Part shown: positions 34,210-46,127 of the stretch, piece by piece
How the letters are laid out: each line of letters opens with the position of its first letter
How positions within the stretch are numbered: the first letter of the stretch is position 1
Source: Diadema setosum
Taxonomy: Eukaryota; Echinodermata; Echinoidea; Diadematoida; Diadematidae
Direction of reading: 5' to 3'
DNA: 64,000 bases
Assembly (NCBI RefSeq): GCF_964275005.1
Contig: NC_092685.1
Span: forward strand, 11,762,913-11,826,912
Notes under the pieces: model-generated
Seen by the model: the letters and a program-made list of their open reading frames with translations, nothing else
The model's database searches: none
What the model was told of the DNA's origin: nothing
Translations under genes and position numbers: made by a program

Positions 34210-34960
34210 AGGCAATGCAAACCCAAAGAGCAATGTGGATTGAGTGAAAGCGACAACATTAGTAGAACACATCAGTGAAAGTTTGAGGAAAATCGGACTA
34301 TCGATGCAAAAGTTTTGAATTTTTTAAGTTTTGGTGTTGGAACCACTGGATGAGGAGACTACAAGAGGTTATGACATACTGTATGAGCTGAAATTTTCGC
34401 GTACAGATATTTTCGCGAATTGCTACTCGGAGGACATTTTCGCGTGCTGTTAATTTCGTGGTTGCGAGGGTCTAACTGAACTTACTTATTTGCGCGTTGT
34501 TATTTTCGCGGTTCAAAGGCGATTCGCGAAAATAAAACCACCGTGAAAATTTCAGCTCGTACAGTATGAGTGGACAACAATACAAAGAAAATATCAAGGA
34601 AATTCAACAAAAATTCACATTTCTAGCACTATGAAAGAGCACTTGACTAGCCGCCAACAGAAAGCAGGGGGGAATAATTGCTACCCTTAACATATATCAG
34701 TATATCAGTTGATGGAATTTGTAATTTTCATAAAAAATGAATTTTTGTGGAATTGTCTTTATATTTTCTTTATATTGTTGTCCATGAATACGTCATAACC
34801 TCTAGTAGTCTCCTCATCCAGCGGTTCCAATCCCAAAACTTTAAAAATTCATAACTTTTACATCGATTGTCCAATTTTCTTCAAACTTTCACTGATGTGT
34901 TCCATTGATGTTGCTGCTTTCACTCAATCTACATTGCTCTTTGGGTTTGCCTTCCCTTTA
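34206..34960. mobile_element. TTAA-flanked palindromic element B, with a TA element inside
   Basis: Ends TTAAAGGCAATGCAAACCC and GGGTTTGCCTTCCCTTTAA are inverted. Directly abuts element A. Carries the TA-flanked insert 34377-34566. A relative without that insert is at 44600-45139. Confidence 0.8.
34377..34566. mobile_element. TA-flanked miniature element rich in TTTTCGCG
   Basis: Ends CTGTATGAGCTGAAATTTTCG and its inverted CGTGAAAATTTCAGCTCGTACAG (pairing over about 22 bp). The empty site GACGTATGAGTGG at about 44737 shows that a single TA was duplicated. Tc1/mariner-type by target. Confidence 0.85.
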
Positions 34961-36230
34961 AGCTTGGATGCAAATGCAGACAGACTGCACAAATGCACAG
35001 ATTACAGCAGACCCGACACATCAATCTACATCATGAAATTTATTGTATTAATAAAACTAGAAAAGCACTCTGAGAGCGCAGACCTCCGCAAGCATGCAGC
35101 TCATTTCTGCCACTGATCTTGTTCTTCTATAGAGATATCAGTGATTTCCATTCATATGTACTAGCAGTGTGTGCTGAAAGTCACCCAATTTCCCAATATA
35201 GAAGCCTTTGTTATGTCATAAACTTTCATTTTCACTTTCTTTCAAGAGCATCTTGTAACTTGTGACAAAATGCAGTGTGTGCACTACTGCATTATAAGCA
35301 CACATACACTGCAGGGGCACTCCACTCAAATTTGTACATTCATGAAACATTTCCTGTTTGGGAATCAACCGATGGATTTTGAGAAACATCTTCTCCCCCT
35401 CGATCCCCAGTTTTCTCAAGATCTTCCTCTTCTATCAGACCACACCCACACAAGCTACACTGTAGCTGATCTGGTCTGGGTCAACATTATCCCATTCTGC
35501 CATCGCACTAATTAGATATGTTGACAGAAGGAATCAAGCTGTGGTTTTTAGTTGAACCAACCCCTTCACAGTTTGGTCAATTTCTTATAGCAAAAATATT
35601 AGGAAGCTGTTATTTAGGCTTGGAACTAGAGCACAAAGGTCAACTAGGACACTTTGCTCTCAGAATGGAAACAAATGCTGGGCCCTACATTACACAGTAA
35701 TAGTTCACATAGTTAACAGGCAACAAGACCCCCCCCCCCCCACATTTCCATAAAAAAAAAAAAATGACAGTATTTATGAATAGCTGCAATGATGCACAAA
35801 TATCACAAAATATTAACAGACTACAAACTACATGTATCTGTAGCTGGGGATGTGATCTCCCAGTTCAGGTCAGAAAATCGTTGTAGAATCTAAAATCTGA
35901 TATTAACCAACTAAATTTACAGCCCTGTATAATTATGAGCTCCTCCTCATAAGTACCTAAAATTCAAAGATTTCCTCTTCTTAAGAATTTTTCCCTCTGT
36001 CCTTGAATCAAAACATGTAACAAAAAACATGTCTTGAATCAATGGAGCAGGAAGCAACGTTTGGACAGTAAATCACATGACAGGTGAAAAAGTCTGAAGA
36101 CAATTCCTGTTTACAAAACACTTTTGCATAAATACATAAAAAAATAAAATATCTAATAAAAACACAGACTATCATTTATACAGGGAATGATAGGAATAAT
36201 GAAGAATTGCTACTACAGTTGTATATGCCT

Positions 36231-36262
<32 letters not shown>

Positions 36263-38440
36263 AGTTGCGGTAACCAGTTTTGATAATCAGCTGTAAACAT
36301 ATGGGCTCAAATTCATGAAGGTGGTTTAAATTCATAGCATCCCCTTCCTCGAAGTGGACTCTACTTGTTATGACAAACACTGAAACACATACCGGTACAC
36401 ACATGACTAATATTAATAATCTCCTGTTGTAACAAAAAAAGAAAAAAAAAAAGAAAGAAAGAAAGAAAGAAAAGAAAACAACTTCTTGCCCTGAAGCTCA
36501 GATGATATGATGGCAAAGTGCTGTGAAAAAGAAAAAGAAAAAACAAAAACAAAACTAAGAAGTTGTTGTACAAGCACTATACAAATAAAATAGGGAAGCA
36601 AATTTGCATTTTCGCTAGTTTTTCAGTAAACAGTTCTTGAACAGTCAATACATGTATGAATACATGCAAATGGCAAAGTGTGCAAGTCATCCCTTCACAA
36701 CTTGTCTAGTTTGCAAATTAAATTTTGAAATGTCCAGTTTTTCATTCAAATGTAATTTATACTGTAGACCTCTAAGGCTCTAGTCTTAACAATGCCGGAG
36801 GTTCAAATCCTGGTATACAAATATACCTAACCGATCACTATTCTAAATCTATTCAACCACGAATATTCAAACATCATATTTCAGACTTAATAATAGTTCA
36901 ATGACAAAAACATTGAATTTTTGACATTTTTTTTTTTGTACATTGTATTGATAATCAATGGAAAATTGTGAGGTTCATGACATGGTTACTCATTTGCATA
37001 TTCATATCCACTGACTGACACTGTACAAGAACTGTTTTGCAGAAATTAGCAAAACTTCAAAATGTCTCATAACTTCCTTTCATATTTTTCATCCGATTTC
37101 AGTCAAACTTTACCGTTGACCTCGTAAGATTTTACTCTTATTTATCAGACTACTGTAACTTATTTGGACAGAAATTCCCCTATCAAATCAATAGCAACTT
37201 GCATTGCAGCACACAAAAAACGTGATTGATTTCTATCACAACACAAGTCTTTAATAAGACAGGCCCCAGGTGTCATGTCAGACTTCTCCTGATTTTGTAT
37301 GAGCGGACTTCAATGATATAATATGCATACAAAGCTCAGTGTACGTATCTAATGCAGGACAAGACCAAAAGAAAGTAGGTCCTAAGGAGAAAAGATGATG
37401 ACAATAAAAATAAAGCTGTCTAAAAAAAAGACTGACTTTCTTCATGAATGCAATGCAATAAAACGCTATGTAGGGTAGAACTGTTTATTTCCTACCATGC
37501 ATGCGCAAGCTCGCTCTGAAAATTCCATGCAATTTCAATGTAGAAACTAGCTAGAAATTCTCATGCAGATGAAGCAATCAAATGCGGGCTGGATGGAATG
37601 AATGACTAACAAAAGTTAACTGTTCAGACTGTGAGTGTGACACTGACAGTACACTGGACGCGAGGAATGTATCATCTCAGAACAGCATTTAGAAGTAGAT
37701 CAGTGGAAGTACCAAGTAGAACAGAGAGAGAAATCTCCCAGATAGACCCGATTGAGTTGCTAATGTTAATGAGTTACCAGTAGATTACTTCCCTGTGTGT
37801 GAGGTAAGACGCCGTGCTGAGCTGAGAAAGCTCAAGTCAAATTCCAGGTGTGTAACGTTAGTTTCGTGAGGAGGGGGCGGCAAAAGCGCTTGATGTTTGG
37901 TAGGCCTACGACTGTGCATGCACGAGTCGGTTCCGTGTAACCATAAAGTCTGAACATGAAGCTACCCTAGTTCCATGGTCTGAACGATCATCTACCGGCG
38001 CGGCGGCAAAGCCCGCCTGTGGCAAACTCCATAAACAATGTCACGATGCACGCGAGCATCTCCATCAAATTCAACTAGACTTGGAAGTATAAATCTACTC
38101 TACTAGGTTACTTTTTGCGGCAAGTATGGATGGGAATTTAGCTACAATATATAATGCTTAAATCTGACAGGTGCTAACCGCTAGTAACAAATCAGGCTAG
38201 TGATCTAACTTGCCCGATCGATGCCGATCGGGCAAGCTATCCGTCAGAACGTAATACCATCACACTGCCGTTTAGTCTTGTGTAGCGGCTTCCCTGTCAC
38301 ACACACACGGGACTAACGTTCGTTAGCTTGCTCGACGATCGCGATTCCGCCAAGGTTTATACATTTGTTGGCAATAAGCCTAAAAACGCTACTTAATATT
38401 TGGTTGATCTTCATTAAAACAAGGAACACATTGTGAAGTA
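34961..38440. other. LBR 5' UTR intron, remaining part
   Basis: Unique AT-rich sequence with (CA)n at 36231-36258, a purine-rich (GAAA)n at 36437-36480 and a C run at 35729-35743. Near 37800-38440 the base composition shifts to more CpG, as expected near a promoter. No exon recognised. Confidence 0.5.
38209..38236. repeat. Perfect 12-bp inverted repeat, 4-nt loop
   Basis: CTTGCCCGATCG, loop ATGC, CGATCGGGCAAG. About 210 bp downstream of the presumed LBR first exon. Confidence 0.85.
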
Positions 38441-38448
38441 GAACATAC

Positions 38449-38560
38449 CTGGTGTGTTTGATGGCACTGAAAAAAGACGGTAACAAAGAGTTAACCTTAG
38501 TTGGTATTTTGCAGCGAGTGTTTACGAAGTATAGTCCGGCTTGCTCAGAATTCAAATTAA
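38449..38560 (-). other. LBR: Probable LBR non-coding exon 1 (5' UTR); upstream end approximate
   Basis: On the minus strand the sequence CACACCAG then GTATGTTC at 38449/38448 is a good donor that could join the acceptor at 33515. No in-frame coding is needed because the start codon lies in the next exon. The transcription start is a guess; CCAAT boxes lie 65-120 bp further upstream. No transcript evidence is available. Confidence 0.35.
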
Positions 38561-38619
38561 CGCACAAAAAGCATGGCGCAGGCGTAACGGTCAGTCGAGG
38601 GACGCGGAGCGGGAAGCCA

Positions 38620-38690
38620 ATTGATTGGTGTATTCAAATTAGATTGGACAGGTACCACCCAGATAAGCAATGTGATTGGTTCAAATACTT
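38620..38690 (-). promoter_or_regulatory. LBR: CCAAT-box cluster, likely LBR promoter
   Basis: On the minus strand three CCAAT pentamers (ATTGG on plus at 38624-38628, 38643-38647, 38675-38679) lie within 56 bp, spaced 19 and 32 bp. Two TTTGAA hexamers, the CHR core, sit at 38633-38638 and 38680-38685. Evenly spaced NF-Y sites with a CHR are typical of cell-cycle promoters in animals. That LBR is driven this way is inference. Confidence 0.4.
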
Positions 38691-38699
38691 TCCTGCCAT

Positions 38700-40150
38700 A
38701 AATTATTCCCACGCCCACAAAAGATGACACGCATCAAAAATCACAACCACTACCACGTCGTGAACAGTCGACTAGCCAAGAAAGCACAGCTGATTCACCG
38801 CCCACGAACAACGACCCGCAACAAAAAGACGGGAGTTCATTCATAAAATGCGCGGTCGATGAATTCTCTCCTAAATTACTGGGTTTGACAGTTTTGAAAT
38901 TGTTGTAAATATGTGAATGAGCTTGAATGTTGCTAGGTTTTAGCTGAAGAAAGACACCAAGCTTGCTTCCAATCCTGCTATGCTCACAATATTTGTTTTT
39001 TATCATTATTATTATCAATGAAGGCATGATAAAAAAAAAAAAACTATATGAAAGTTTGGAGACGATATTATTAACAAGTTGAGAATTTTACTTTTTTTTT
39101 TTTTTTTGTATTGAAAGTGACGATATACGAACATGAAAGAGAATAATAGACCCCTACTGTATCTTATTGCCATCATCGTTTTGTCGTTTTGGGGTTGGGT
39201 GCGCGCAGTGGGTTTTGTTAGAGGATTGAGCAGTTTCAACGTGTTCCTGTTATAAGTAACTCAAGCCAATCAGTAAATCGGTTGTAAAAACATACAGAGC
39301 GACGTTCTAAACCATTACAAAATTTGAACCAAGTTTATGGATTCTATATAGGCCTTGTATCAGAGTTATTGAATTTATAGGTGTGTTTTTTTTGTTTTTT
39401 TTTGTTTGTTTGGTTTTTTTTTTGATAACGTGTCGGTGTTGTGACAAGATCAGTGAGCTGCACTGGTAGAGGTCCAAGTGACCACTGACTTGTTCTTGTA
39501 TTTTTTTTTTTTAATTTAAAAGTCGCCACACATATCATTTACTTACATAAAACACAAAGTCTGTGACAGCGACATCCACTGATTCTCTTTGGTGATTTCT
39601 CGTGCAAGGAAAAAAAAAATCATAGGTAAGGATCCAACAGGGAACCATAATTTATGAGTCCATCATTTCATCATTTTATCGTGTAATTTCAATTAAAATT
39701 CAACCGCTCCGATCTATTTTCGTCTCACCTCCCTAATGCAATTAACCTAGACTTTTAATAGAAACGAAGGGGGTTTTCCCCAAAGAGGTTATAGAACCTC
39801 TTTGGTTTTCCCTTATTCTACACCGTACGTGCGTTTCCCCGTCTTTTTAAGTAGGTCAAGCTTTGAACCTCTGATGCAGTGAAATAATGCGCAATCATTC
39901 GACCTCTATGCATTGACCTCGTTATGAACCAGCGTGCCGTGATTATGACGTCAGAATATACTGTGTTTATGTGCTTTCCTGGGTACAGTACAAGACATAT
40001 AAGTATTCGATGCAGCAAGTGAGAAAAATCTCTTTACCAAGGAAGTATCATCCCTTCATCGTAAAGCAAAGGAGGTGAAAAGCCCCCACCTCCCTGATAA
40101 TGGAAACGACTTTCATCAGTGATTACACATCACTAGAGCTGCGTTTAAAC
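38700..40150. other. Intergenic stretch upstream of LBR
   Basis: No exon or element ends seen. Holds T-rich tracts and a small hairpin at 39779-39806 (CCAAAGAGGTT pairing with AACCTCTTTGG). Confidence 0.45.
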
Positions 40151-40164
40151 CATGTTCCCGGCAG

Positions 40165-40350
40165 CGTGTTTTTTTTTTTTTTTTTTTTTTTTTCCAGACG
40201 GCACAGATTGGGGACGCTAACCCTAACCCTAACCCTAACCCCAACCCTAACCCTAACCTTAACCCTAAACCCTAACCCTAACCCAACGTGTTTCCCATAG
40301 GTTTAACACGAGCCATGCCCCAATCTGTGCCGTCTTAAAAAAACGCTTCC
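40165..40350. mobile_element. Foldback element carrying telomere-type repeats
   Basis: GACGGCACAGATTGGGG on the left pairs with CCCCAATCTGTGCCGTC on the right, extended by T/A runs and GCG/CGC. The centre (40219-40284) is about ten CCCTAA units with a few variants. Confidence 0.75.
40219..40284. repeat. Interstitial (CCCTAA)n telomere-type repeat
   Basis: CTAACCCTAACCCTAACCC-type units, with CCCCAA and CCTTAA variants. Lies between the inverted arms of the foldback element, not at a chromosome end. Confidence 0.9.
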
Positions 40351-41199
40351 CGGCAACCACGGCAGCCTCGTTTTAGGCTATACCGTGATAAAAACGGGAC
40401 GTGAAACGACGCGGTGAGACGGGATTGTCAAACATGGCAGGCCGTGATTGTCGTGTAAGATTTTTAAACTGTCAAAGAATTTGCCACGGCATCCCCGGTG
40501 CCGGTGAGGAATTTTATATAGCGTGATAAAGCGGGCTGAAGGCAACGAAACACGGCGACACGTAATAGACCGTAACACAACTTGGACGCAGTCCGTAGCA
40601 GGACGCGACGCAAAATAATGATAGTCTAGCCTGATCAGACGACGTGAAAACAGCGTCTGATAGCCACAGCCGACTATGTACGCGTTAGGCCGAGTGAAGG
40701 CGCGATCCCGAGTAGGGGGAGGGGGCTGTGGCAACTCAACTGCCGCTCAATCGGCAGAAATTAAAAAAACAACAACAAAAAACACCCCTCAAAAAAAAAA
40801 AAAAAGATATACATGTACTTTTTATTGATTTTGTCGACAAACTAACAAACCAACCCCCCAAAAAGCTACCACAGTACACAAAATACCTACAGATTTCCTT
40901 TCTGTGACAGTTATGCTAGAATTATGCTAAAACATTAATTATATCTAGCATAAAGCTAGAAGCTCAAGCGTCTAACAACAATATGCCATACATGCATAAG
41001 GCATATATCCGGCAACATCGACTCTGATAGCAGTCGACCACACTGTCAGTGCTATCGACAGAGAGCATTGTTTTGTGAAGTGAATTGCTGCCCTCAACGC
41101 CTATCAGCAGGCAGCGTACTGAAACCAGTCATCGCGATAGGCCAGCCAGTGAAGCTTGCTATAGCTGCCAGCGCAAAAACAAGATAATTTCTCACTTTT

Positions 41200-42160
41200 T
41201 CTCTCCCCCCCCCCCCCCCCGCTTAGACGCACTGGCTTTAATAGCCTGGATAATAATCTTCTGATCTTGGGAGGGCGGCGGTTACTATGCGAGGGAGCGA
41301 AGCGACCGAGCCCGAGCGAGCGGAGGGAACAGGGGGAGGGGGAGGGTGTTCCCCCTCCCACGGTGAGAACTTTTTGCATTTTTATGTTGTAAATGGTGCA
41401 TTTTGATGCATGTTTTTCCGTCTTTTATCGACTTGAAACGGCCCCATTTGTTTAAGGTAGCAGGATATTTTGATGTGGATTATTATTGAAAAATTTGCCT
41501 ATAAAGTGGTAGCATATAAATAAACTTCTTGTATTAATTTATTGTTACAATTAATTTCACGAACGTTGTCTGTTAAGCAATCAAACAGAAAAGGCATGCT
41601 CACGAGGGTGTATATACAAAAGGGATATTTTTCCTCCCACACGAAGGTGATTTTACATTTTCAGACCTGAAATTCAGCGAACTGGTGCAAACTTTTTGTG
41701 CAATATTTGGATTTTTGCTAGCTCCCCCAGCCCTCCCCCTCCCCCCCCCCAAAAAAAAAATATTTATGGAAATGATTTAGACTTTCTTCAGGAAAGTGTT
41801 AGTAGCAAAATAACGGCATTTAGCTCTTATTCCGCGTGTGCATCATCTGTGTGTATGTACAAAGTCTAATGAGGTAGAGGGGGAGGGTGTGGGAGGGGGA
41901 TGCCCCCTCCCACTCGACGGAGCTTTTGCGTTTTTAAAATCAAGATAAAGCGATCCGAAGCACACTTTTTGTGAGAAATTCGGGTAGTGTGATTTTCCCC
42001 CGATTTTTTTTTCCCTTTCTTTTTTTTTCACGATCCAAAAGTGTGTGTGTGTGTGGGGGGGGGGGGGGGAGCTGCAGCCCCCCAGCCCCCCAGCCCCCCA
42101 GCCCCCCACAGCCCCCCCCCCCAGCCCCCCCCCCCAGCCCCCCCCCCCCCCCCCGGTTCC
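41200..42160. repeat. G/C-run and dispersed-repeat debris
   Basis: C run at 41205-41220, GCGAGGGAGCGAAGCGACCG with the similar GAGGGGGAGGGTGTTCCCCC blocks at about 41330 and 41880, then a 100-bp G/C tract (CAGCCCCC units) at 42050-42155. No complete element seen. Confidence 0.5.
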
Positions 42161-42189
42161 GCGGCCCCTGTAATACGGTGCAAGACCTT

Positions 42190-42610
42190 GCGGTATAGAG
42201 CACCGGGTCCGAAGAGCCAAGAAAACGAGATCCGAGATGTTCTCTTCAATAATCTAGACTGATTCGGGTCCAAGAAGGCAAAAAGGAGACATGACATAGG
42301 CCTACTCCCGTCTTCTCGACCTTTTTTTTTTTGGGGGGGGGGGGCGAAACTTTTTATAGGCAAGAAGGCTGGTTATGAGAAATCTTGTCTTCTCGACATC
42401 TCGGGCCAAAAGAGAAGGCGAAAAGACAAATTATGACTACTTAGACTTGTCTATCCGAAAAGGAGAGAAGACGAGATCTCACGACTTGTTTTCTCGCCTT
42501 ATCAGAAACGAGAAGGCAACAGGACGAGATCTCACATCTCATCCTTTCGTCTTCTCGGACCCGAAAAGGTCGAGAAGGCGAGGAGTTATCTATTCTTCTC
42601 TGAGTCACTT
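42190..42610. repeat. Degenerate CTTCTCG/CGAGAAG repeat block
   Basis: Alternating units such as GTCTTCTCGAC, GAGAAGGCGA and AGACGAGATCTCA on both strands, without a fixed period. It follows a G/C run (42050-42155). Confidence 0.65.
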
Positions 42611-43846
42611 TATATAAGCAGTGACGATGCACGATTAGACAATCGTTATCTGACGTGTTTTGCCTTCCATAAGTATTATTAATACGTGGTGTTCACAGTA
42701 TTTTTCTTTTTGTTTTCGTCTTGATGCAGTTTCTCTTGTATATGTCCAGTTTGGGCATTTTTCCCCACTAATTTTGATTCATAATTACTGAGAGCATTTT
42801 TTTTTTTTCGGAGAAGGGACAGAGAACAAGTGAGAAGATCCGACATTGCTTATCTAAAATCAAAGGATGAAATTTCAAAATGTAAGAAATGTGAATATGA
42901 AGGAAGGCAATACATGCTCTTTTGTTTTATTTTGATTTAGGGTTTGTTTGCTTGTTATCTTGTATATTTTGTTTTCGCCCTTGTGCACCAGAGGCTCCTA
43001 CATACGTTAAGACAGGCTTTAATGTCGACTTAAAATTGACAATATTGTGGAATTCAAATCCGTGACCAGCCGGGAACTTCTTCACCTTCTTTACAATCTT
43101 TTGCGGAGTTTCTCTAAACTCCTCTTGTTCCGGAATGCCAAAATTGGTACTGGCTACTTTTCTCAGCTCGCCAAACACAACCTTGATATTAAAGAGCGAC
43201 ATATGCCACCAATATCTGCAGCTCACTTTTTGGCTTATCATCAGTATCAGCAACACTACACTCATCAGGATCATGTTCAAAACAGCAGTTACAATGGTTT
43301 GCTTAAATGTTGTAGATTGTGTTGCATACTACGGCACTGACACTGACTAATCTCCATTTTAATGGAACCTATAGGCCATGTCGCCCAAAGAGCGTGCTTT
43401 GCTCGAGTTAAACAATGTTCACTCTTTGTTACTACAGGTGTAGTATGTCAAAAACCATTAGGTGTGATGGCATGCTGATGTGTAAACAAAGAAAAGTGAT
43501 CGCAAGTATTCCGAGAATGTCAGCGCAGGAAAGAACCTTATGATGAAGTCTTTAGTTCTTGCAAGGAGTACTTTTTAGCGCGCGATTTTCAGCATCAGAC
43601 AATGGACTTAGGAGTGAGTGGACGGGCTCCAAGGCGTTTTGCCCCTTGCATAGGGTTGCGAGCAGGAGGGTTTCAACATGCCGGCATCAGATCTGTGATT
43701 CTCTGCAAATGCAGAAAATAGTGCACACCCAATGCTGTCTAAATCAATGTGTATGGCGCCAAATAGAAGCCGGACATCACTAAACATAGTTCCTTTCCAG
43801 TAATGGTAAAAACTTCAGGGTGTATGCAACCTAATTTGAAACCATT

Positions 43847-43951
43847 ATGTTCCCGTTTCGTGTCTTCGTACTGCTGCTAGTGGCGACCTTGTGGGCCCAC
43901 CTACTCTCTACATCGGTTGGAGTTCGGCTTGGCGCCATTTCAGGGCAGGAG
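43847..43951 (+). CDS. CUB membrane protein exon 1 (signal peptide)
   Basis: Thirty-five codons from an ATG at 43847: basic residue, then the hydrophobic core VFVLLLVATLWAHLL and small residues near STSVG where cleavage is likely. Donor CAGGAG then GTAAGC, phase 0. A frame this short is easily missed; the match to a signal peptide and the phase of exon 2 support it. Confidence 0.75.
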
Positions 43952-46091
43952 GTAAGCTAACATTGTTCAGTCGGGAAAATTTGATCTCTTTAAATGTAAG
44001 CAAATCACAGTCATCTTTTATAATTATGATGAGGGATGGTAGTGGAATAGGATTCCACTAAATATAAAGGTGAAAATCTTTTTGACATCGAAGTTTTGAG
44101 GACGACATGAAAAGTTCTAACGTGGTTAGTCTGTACGTTCTTGACTAATTCACTAAAAGCACATTCCAATTCTATGCTAACCTATAGACCTATATCAAAT
44201 GCAGCTCCGGTACGAAATGTGTAGCAATCGATAGAGTTTGATAACACAGAATCCAGCCTTTACACACAAGTGTAGTAAGAGAGTACGATAAGTGTAATGT
44301 ATTTGAAATTACTCATTATTAGTAAATACTCAAGAGTTCATTTTGCACCCCATCTTTTTTTACCGAAGTGATCTGAACTCCATACCTAAGAAGTCACGTG
44401 AGCATTCCATAGTGCCAGAAGCTTGACTTGACTGCTGTCAAGCTCTCTTGTTGATTTCTTGAATTTCCACCACTTTCTTTCAGAATTCGGCATGTCTTCC
44501 TTACAATAATAGTTGGTTAATGTAGCTGTTACAATGTGTCCATGAGGTTGATCTTCCTCTTCTTTTTTTTTCTTCTGGTTCCGTCTGCCTGCTTCAGTCT
44601 TAAAGTGAAGGTAAACCCTAAGAGCAATGTGGATTGAGTGAAAGCAACAACATTAGTAGAACACATCAGTGAAAGTTTGAAGAAAATCAGACAATCGATA
44701 CAAAAACCGCTGGATGAGGAGACTACTAGAGGTTATGACGTATGAGTGGACAACAATATAAAGAAAATATAAAGAAAAATCCACAAAAATACATGTTTTC
44801 ATGAAAATCACAAATTCCATCAACTTGATACTGACATATGTTAAGGGAAGCAATTATTCCCCGTGCTTTCTGAAAGCGGTTAGTCAAGTGCTCTTTCATA
44901 ATACTAGAAAAGTGATTTTTTTTTGTTGAATTTCCTTTATATTTTCTTTGTATTGTTGTCCACTTATAAGTCATAACCGCTAGTAGTTTCCTCATCCAGC
45001 GGTTCCAACACCAAAACTTAAAAAATTCATAACTTTTGCATCGATTGTCCGATTTTCCTCAAACTTTCACTGATGTGTTCTACTAATGTTGATGCTTTCA
45101 CTCAATCCACATTGCTCTTTGGGTTTGCGTTCCCTTTAAAGATTCTTGTGAATCTTTGTTGCTGTTGTTAATTCAAGAGGCGCGTCATTCATTCTTGAAT
45201 ATTTGCGGCAAATCTTGTGGAATCATTATGTAGTCTTTTAGCAATACATTCCCTCATGTCGAATGAATTATTTAATTTCTATCCATATAAATAGGTTATA
45301 GTATAGGACTTGGTTTCAGGTATAGATCTTGAGAGTAAAACTTAAGATTTTTTTTTTTGTTGCTAATGCCAATGGAGCGGCGACTGTACAGGACGCACGT
45401 CACGAGTTCGACACCCACGAGTCATCCAGCTCACGAGTCATACCGCCCATGAGCTCGGCACTCGAAGGCAAATAAGACCCATGAGTCCAACATTAAAGGG
45501 ATGGTATAGTATTAGTGGAGATGAGAAATGGGCCTTTAACTTTTTGCGAGAAATCAAGAAGCCACTTGTGAAATAGTACAGAGCATACCTTTCTAAGAGG
45601 AATTCAAAATTTTTGATGAAAATCGATTTTGAAATGGCCGAGACATCCAAAACAACGCGAAACAAAGCAATCGTAATAAAAGTTGGGTCCCACCTTTTAT
45701 TAGGGTTGCTCTCTTTTGGGTATCTAAGCCATTTCAAAACCAATTTTCATCAAATGAACATCGAATTCCTCTTGGATTTTCATGTTCTTTCATATTTCAT
45801 AAGTTGTTTCTCATTATCTCACCAGAAAATATTAGAAACCTGAAGTTAGGTCTCAACCATAACTATACAGTCCCTTCAAGCGAAAAAGGCCCAGGAGACC
45901 GACACAGTAAGGCCCGTGAGGTAATGCCGATCTCGTGGCTCTTTTTTATTACCTGGTGTCGAACTGATTGTAGGCCTTGTTTGCCTAGTGTTTGACTCGT
46001 GGGTCTTTTATTTTTCTTTTTTTCTTTTTCTTTTTTTTTTGCCTATGTCGAGCTCATGGGTTGTATGACTCGTGGGCTGTATATGATTCAT

Positions 46092-46127
<36 letters not shown>

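Noticed and set aside
36785-36825. tRNA or SINE B box (GGTTCAAATCC)
   Set aside because: No A box at the right distance and no body sequence around it.
41843-42363. Gly- or Pro-rich proteins
   Set aside because: Translations of the G/C run; all frames are low complexity.
42927-43280. Secreted protein of 117 residues on the minus strand (hydrophobic start MNMILMSVVLLILM)
   Set aside because: The opposite strand is equally open, no splice or poly-A context, no recognised family. Could be a relic; not enough to call.
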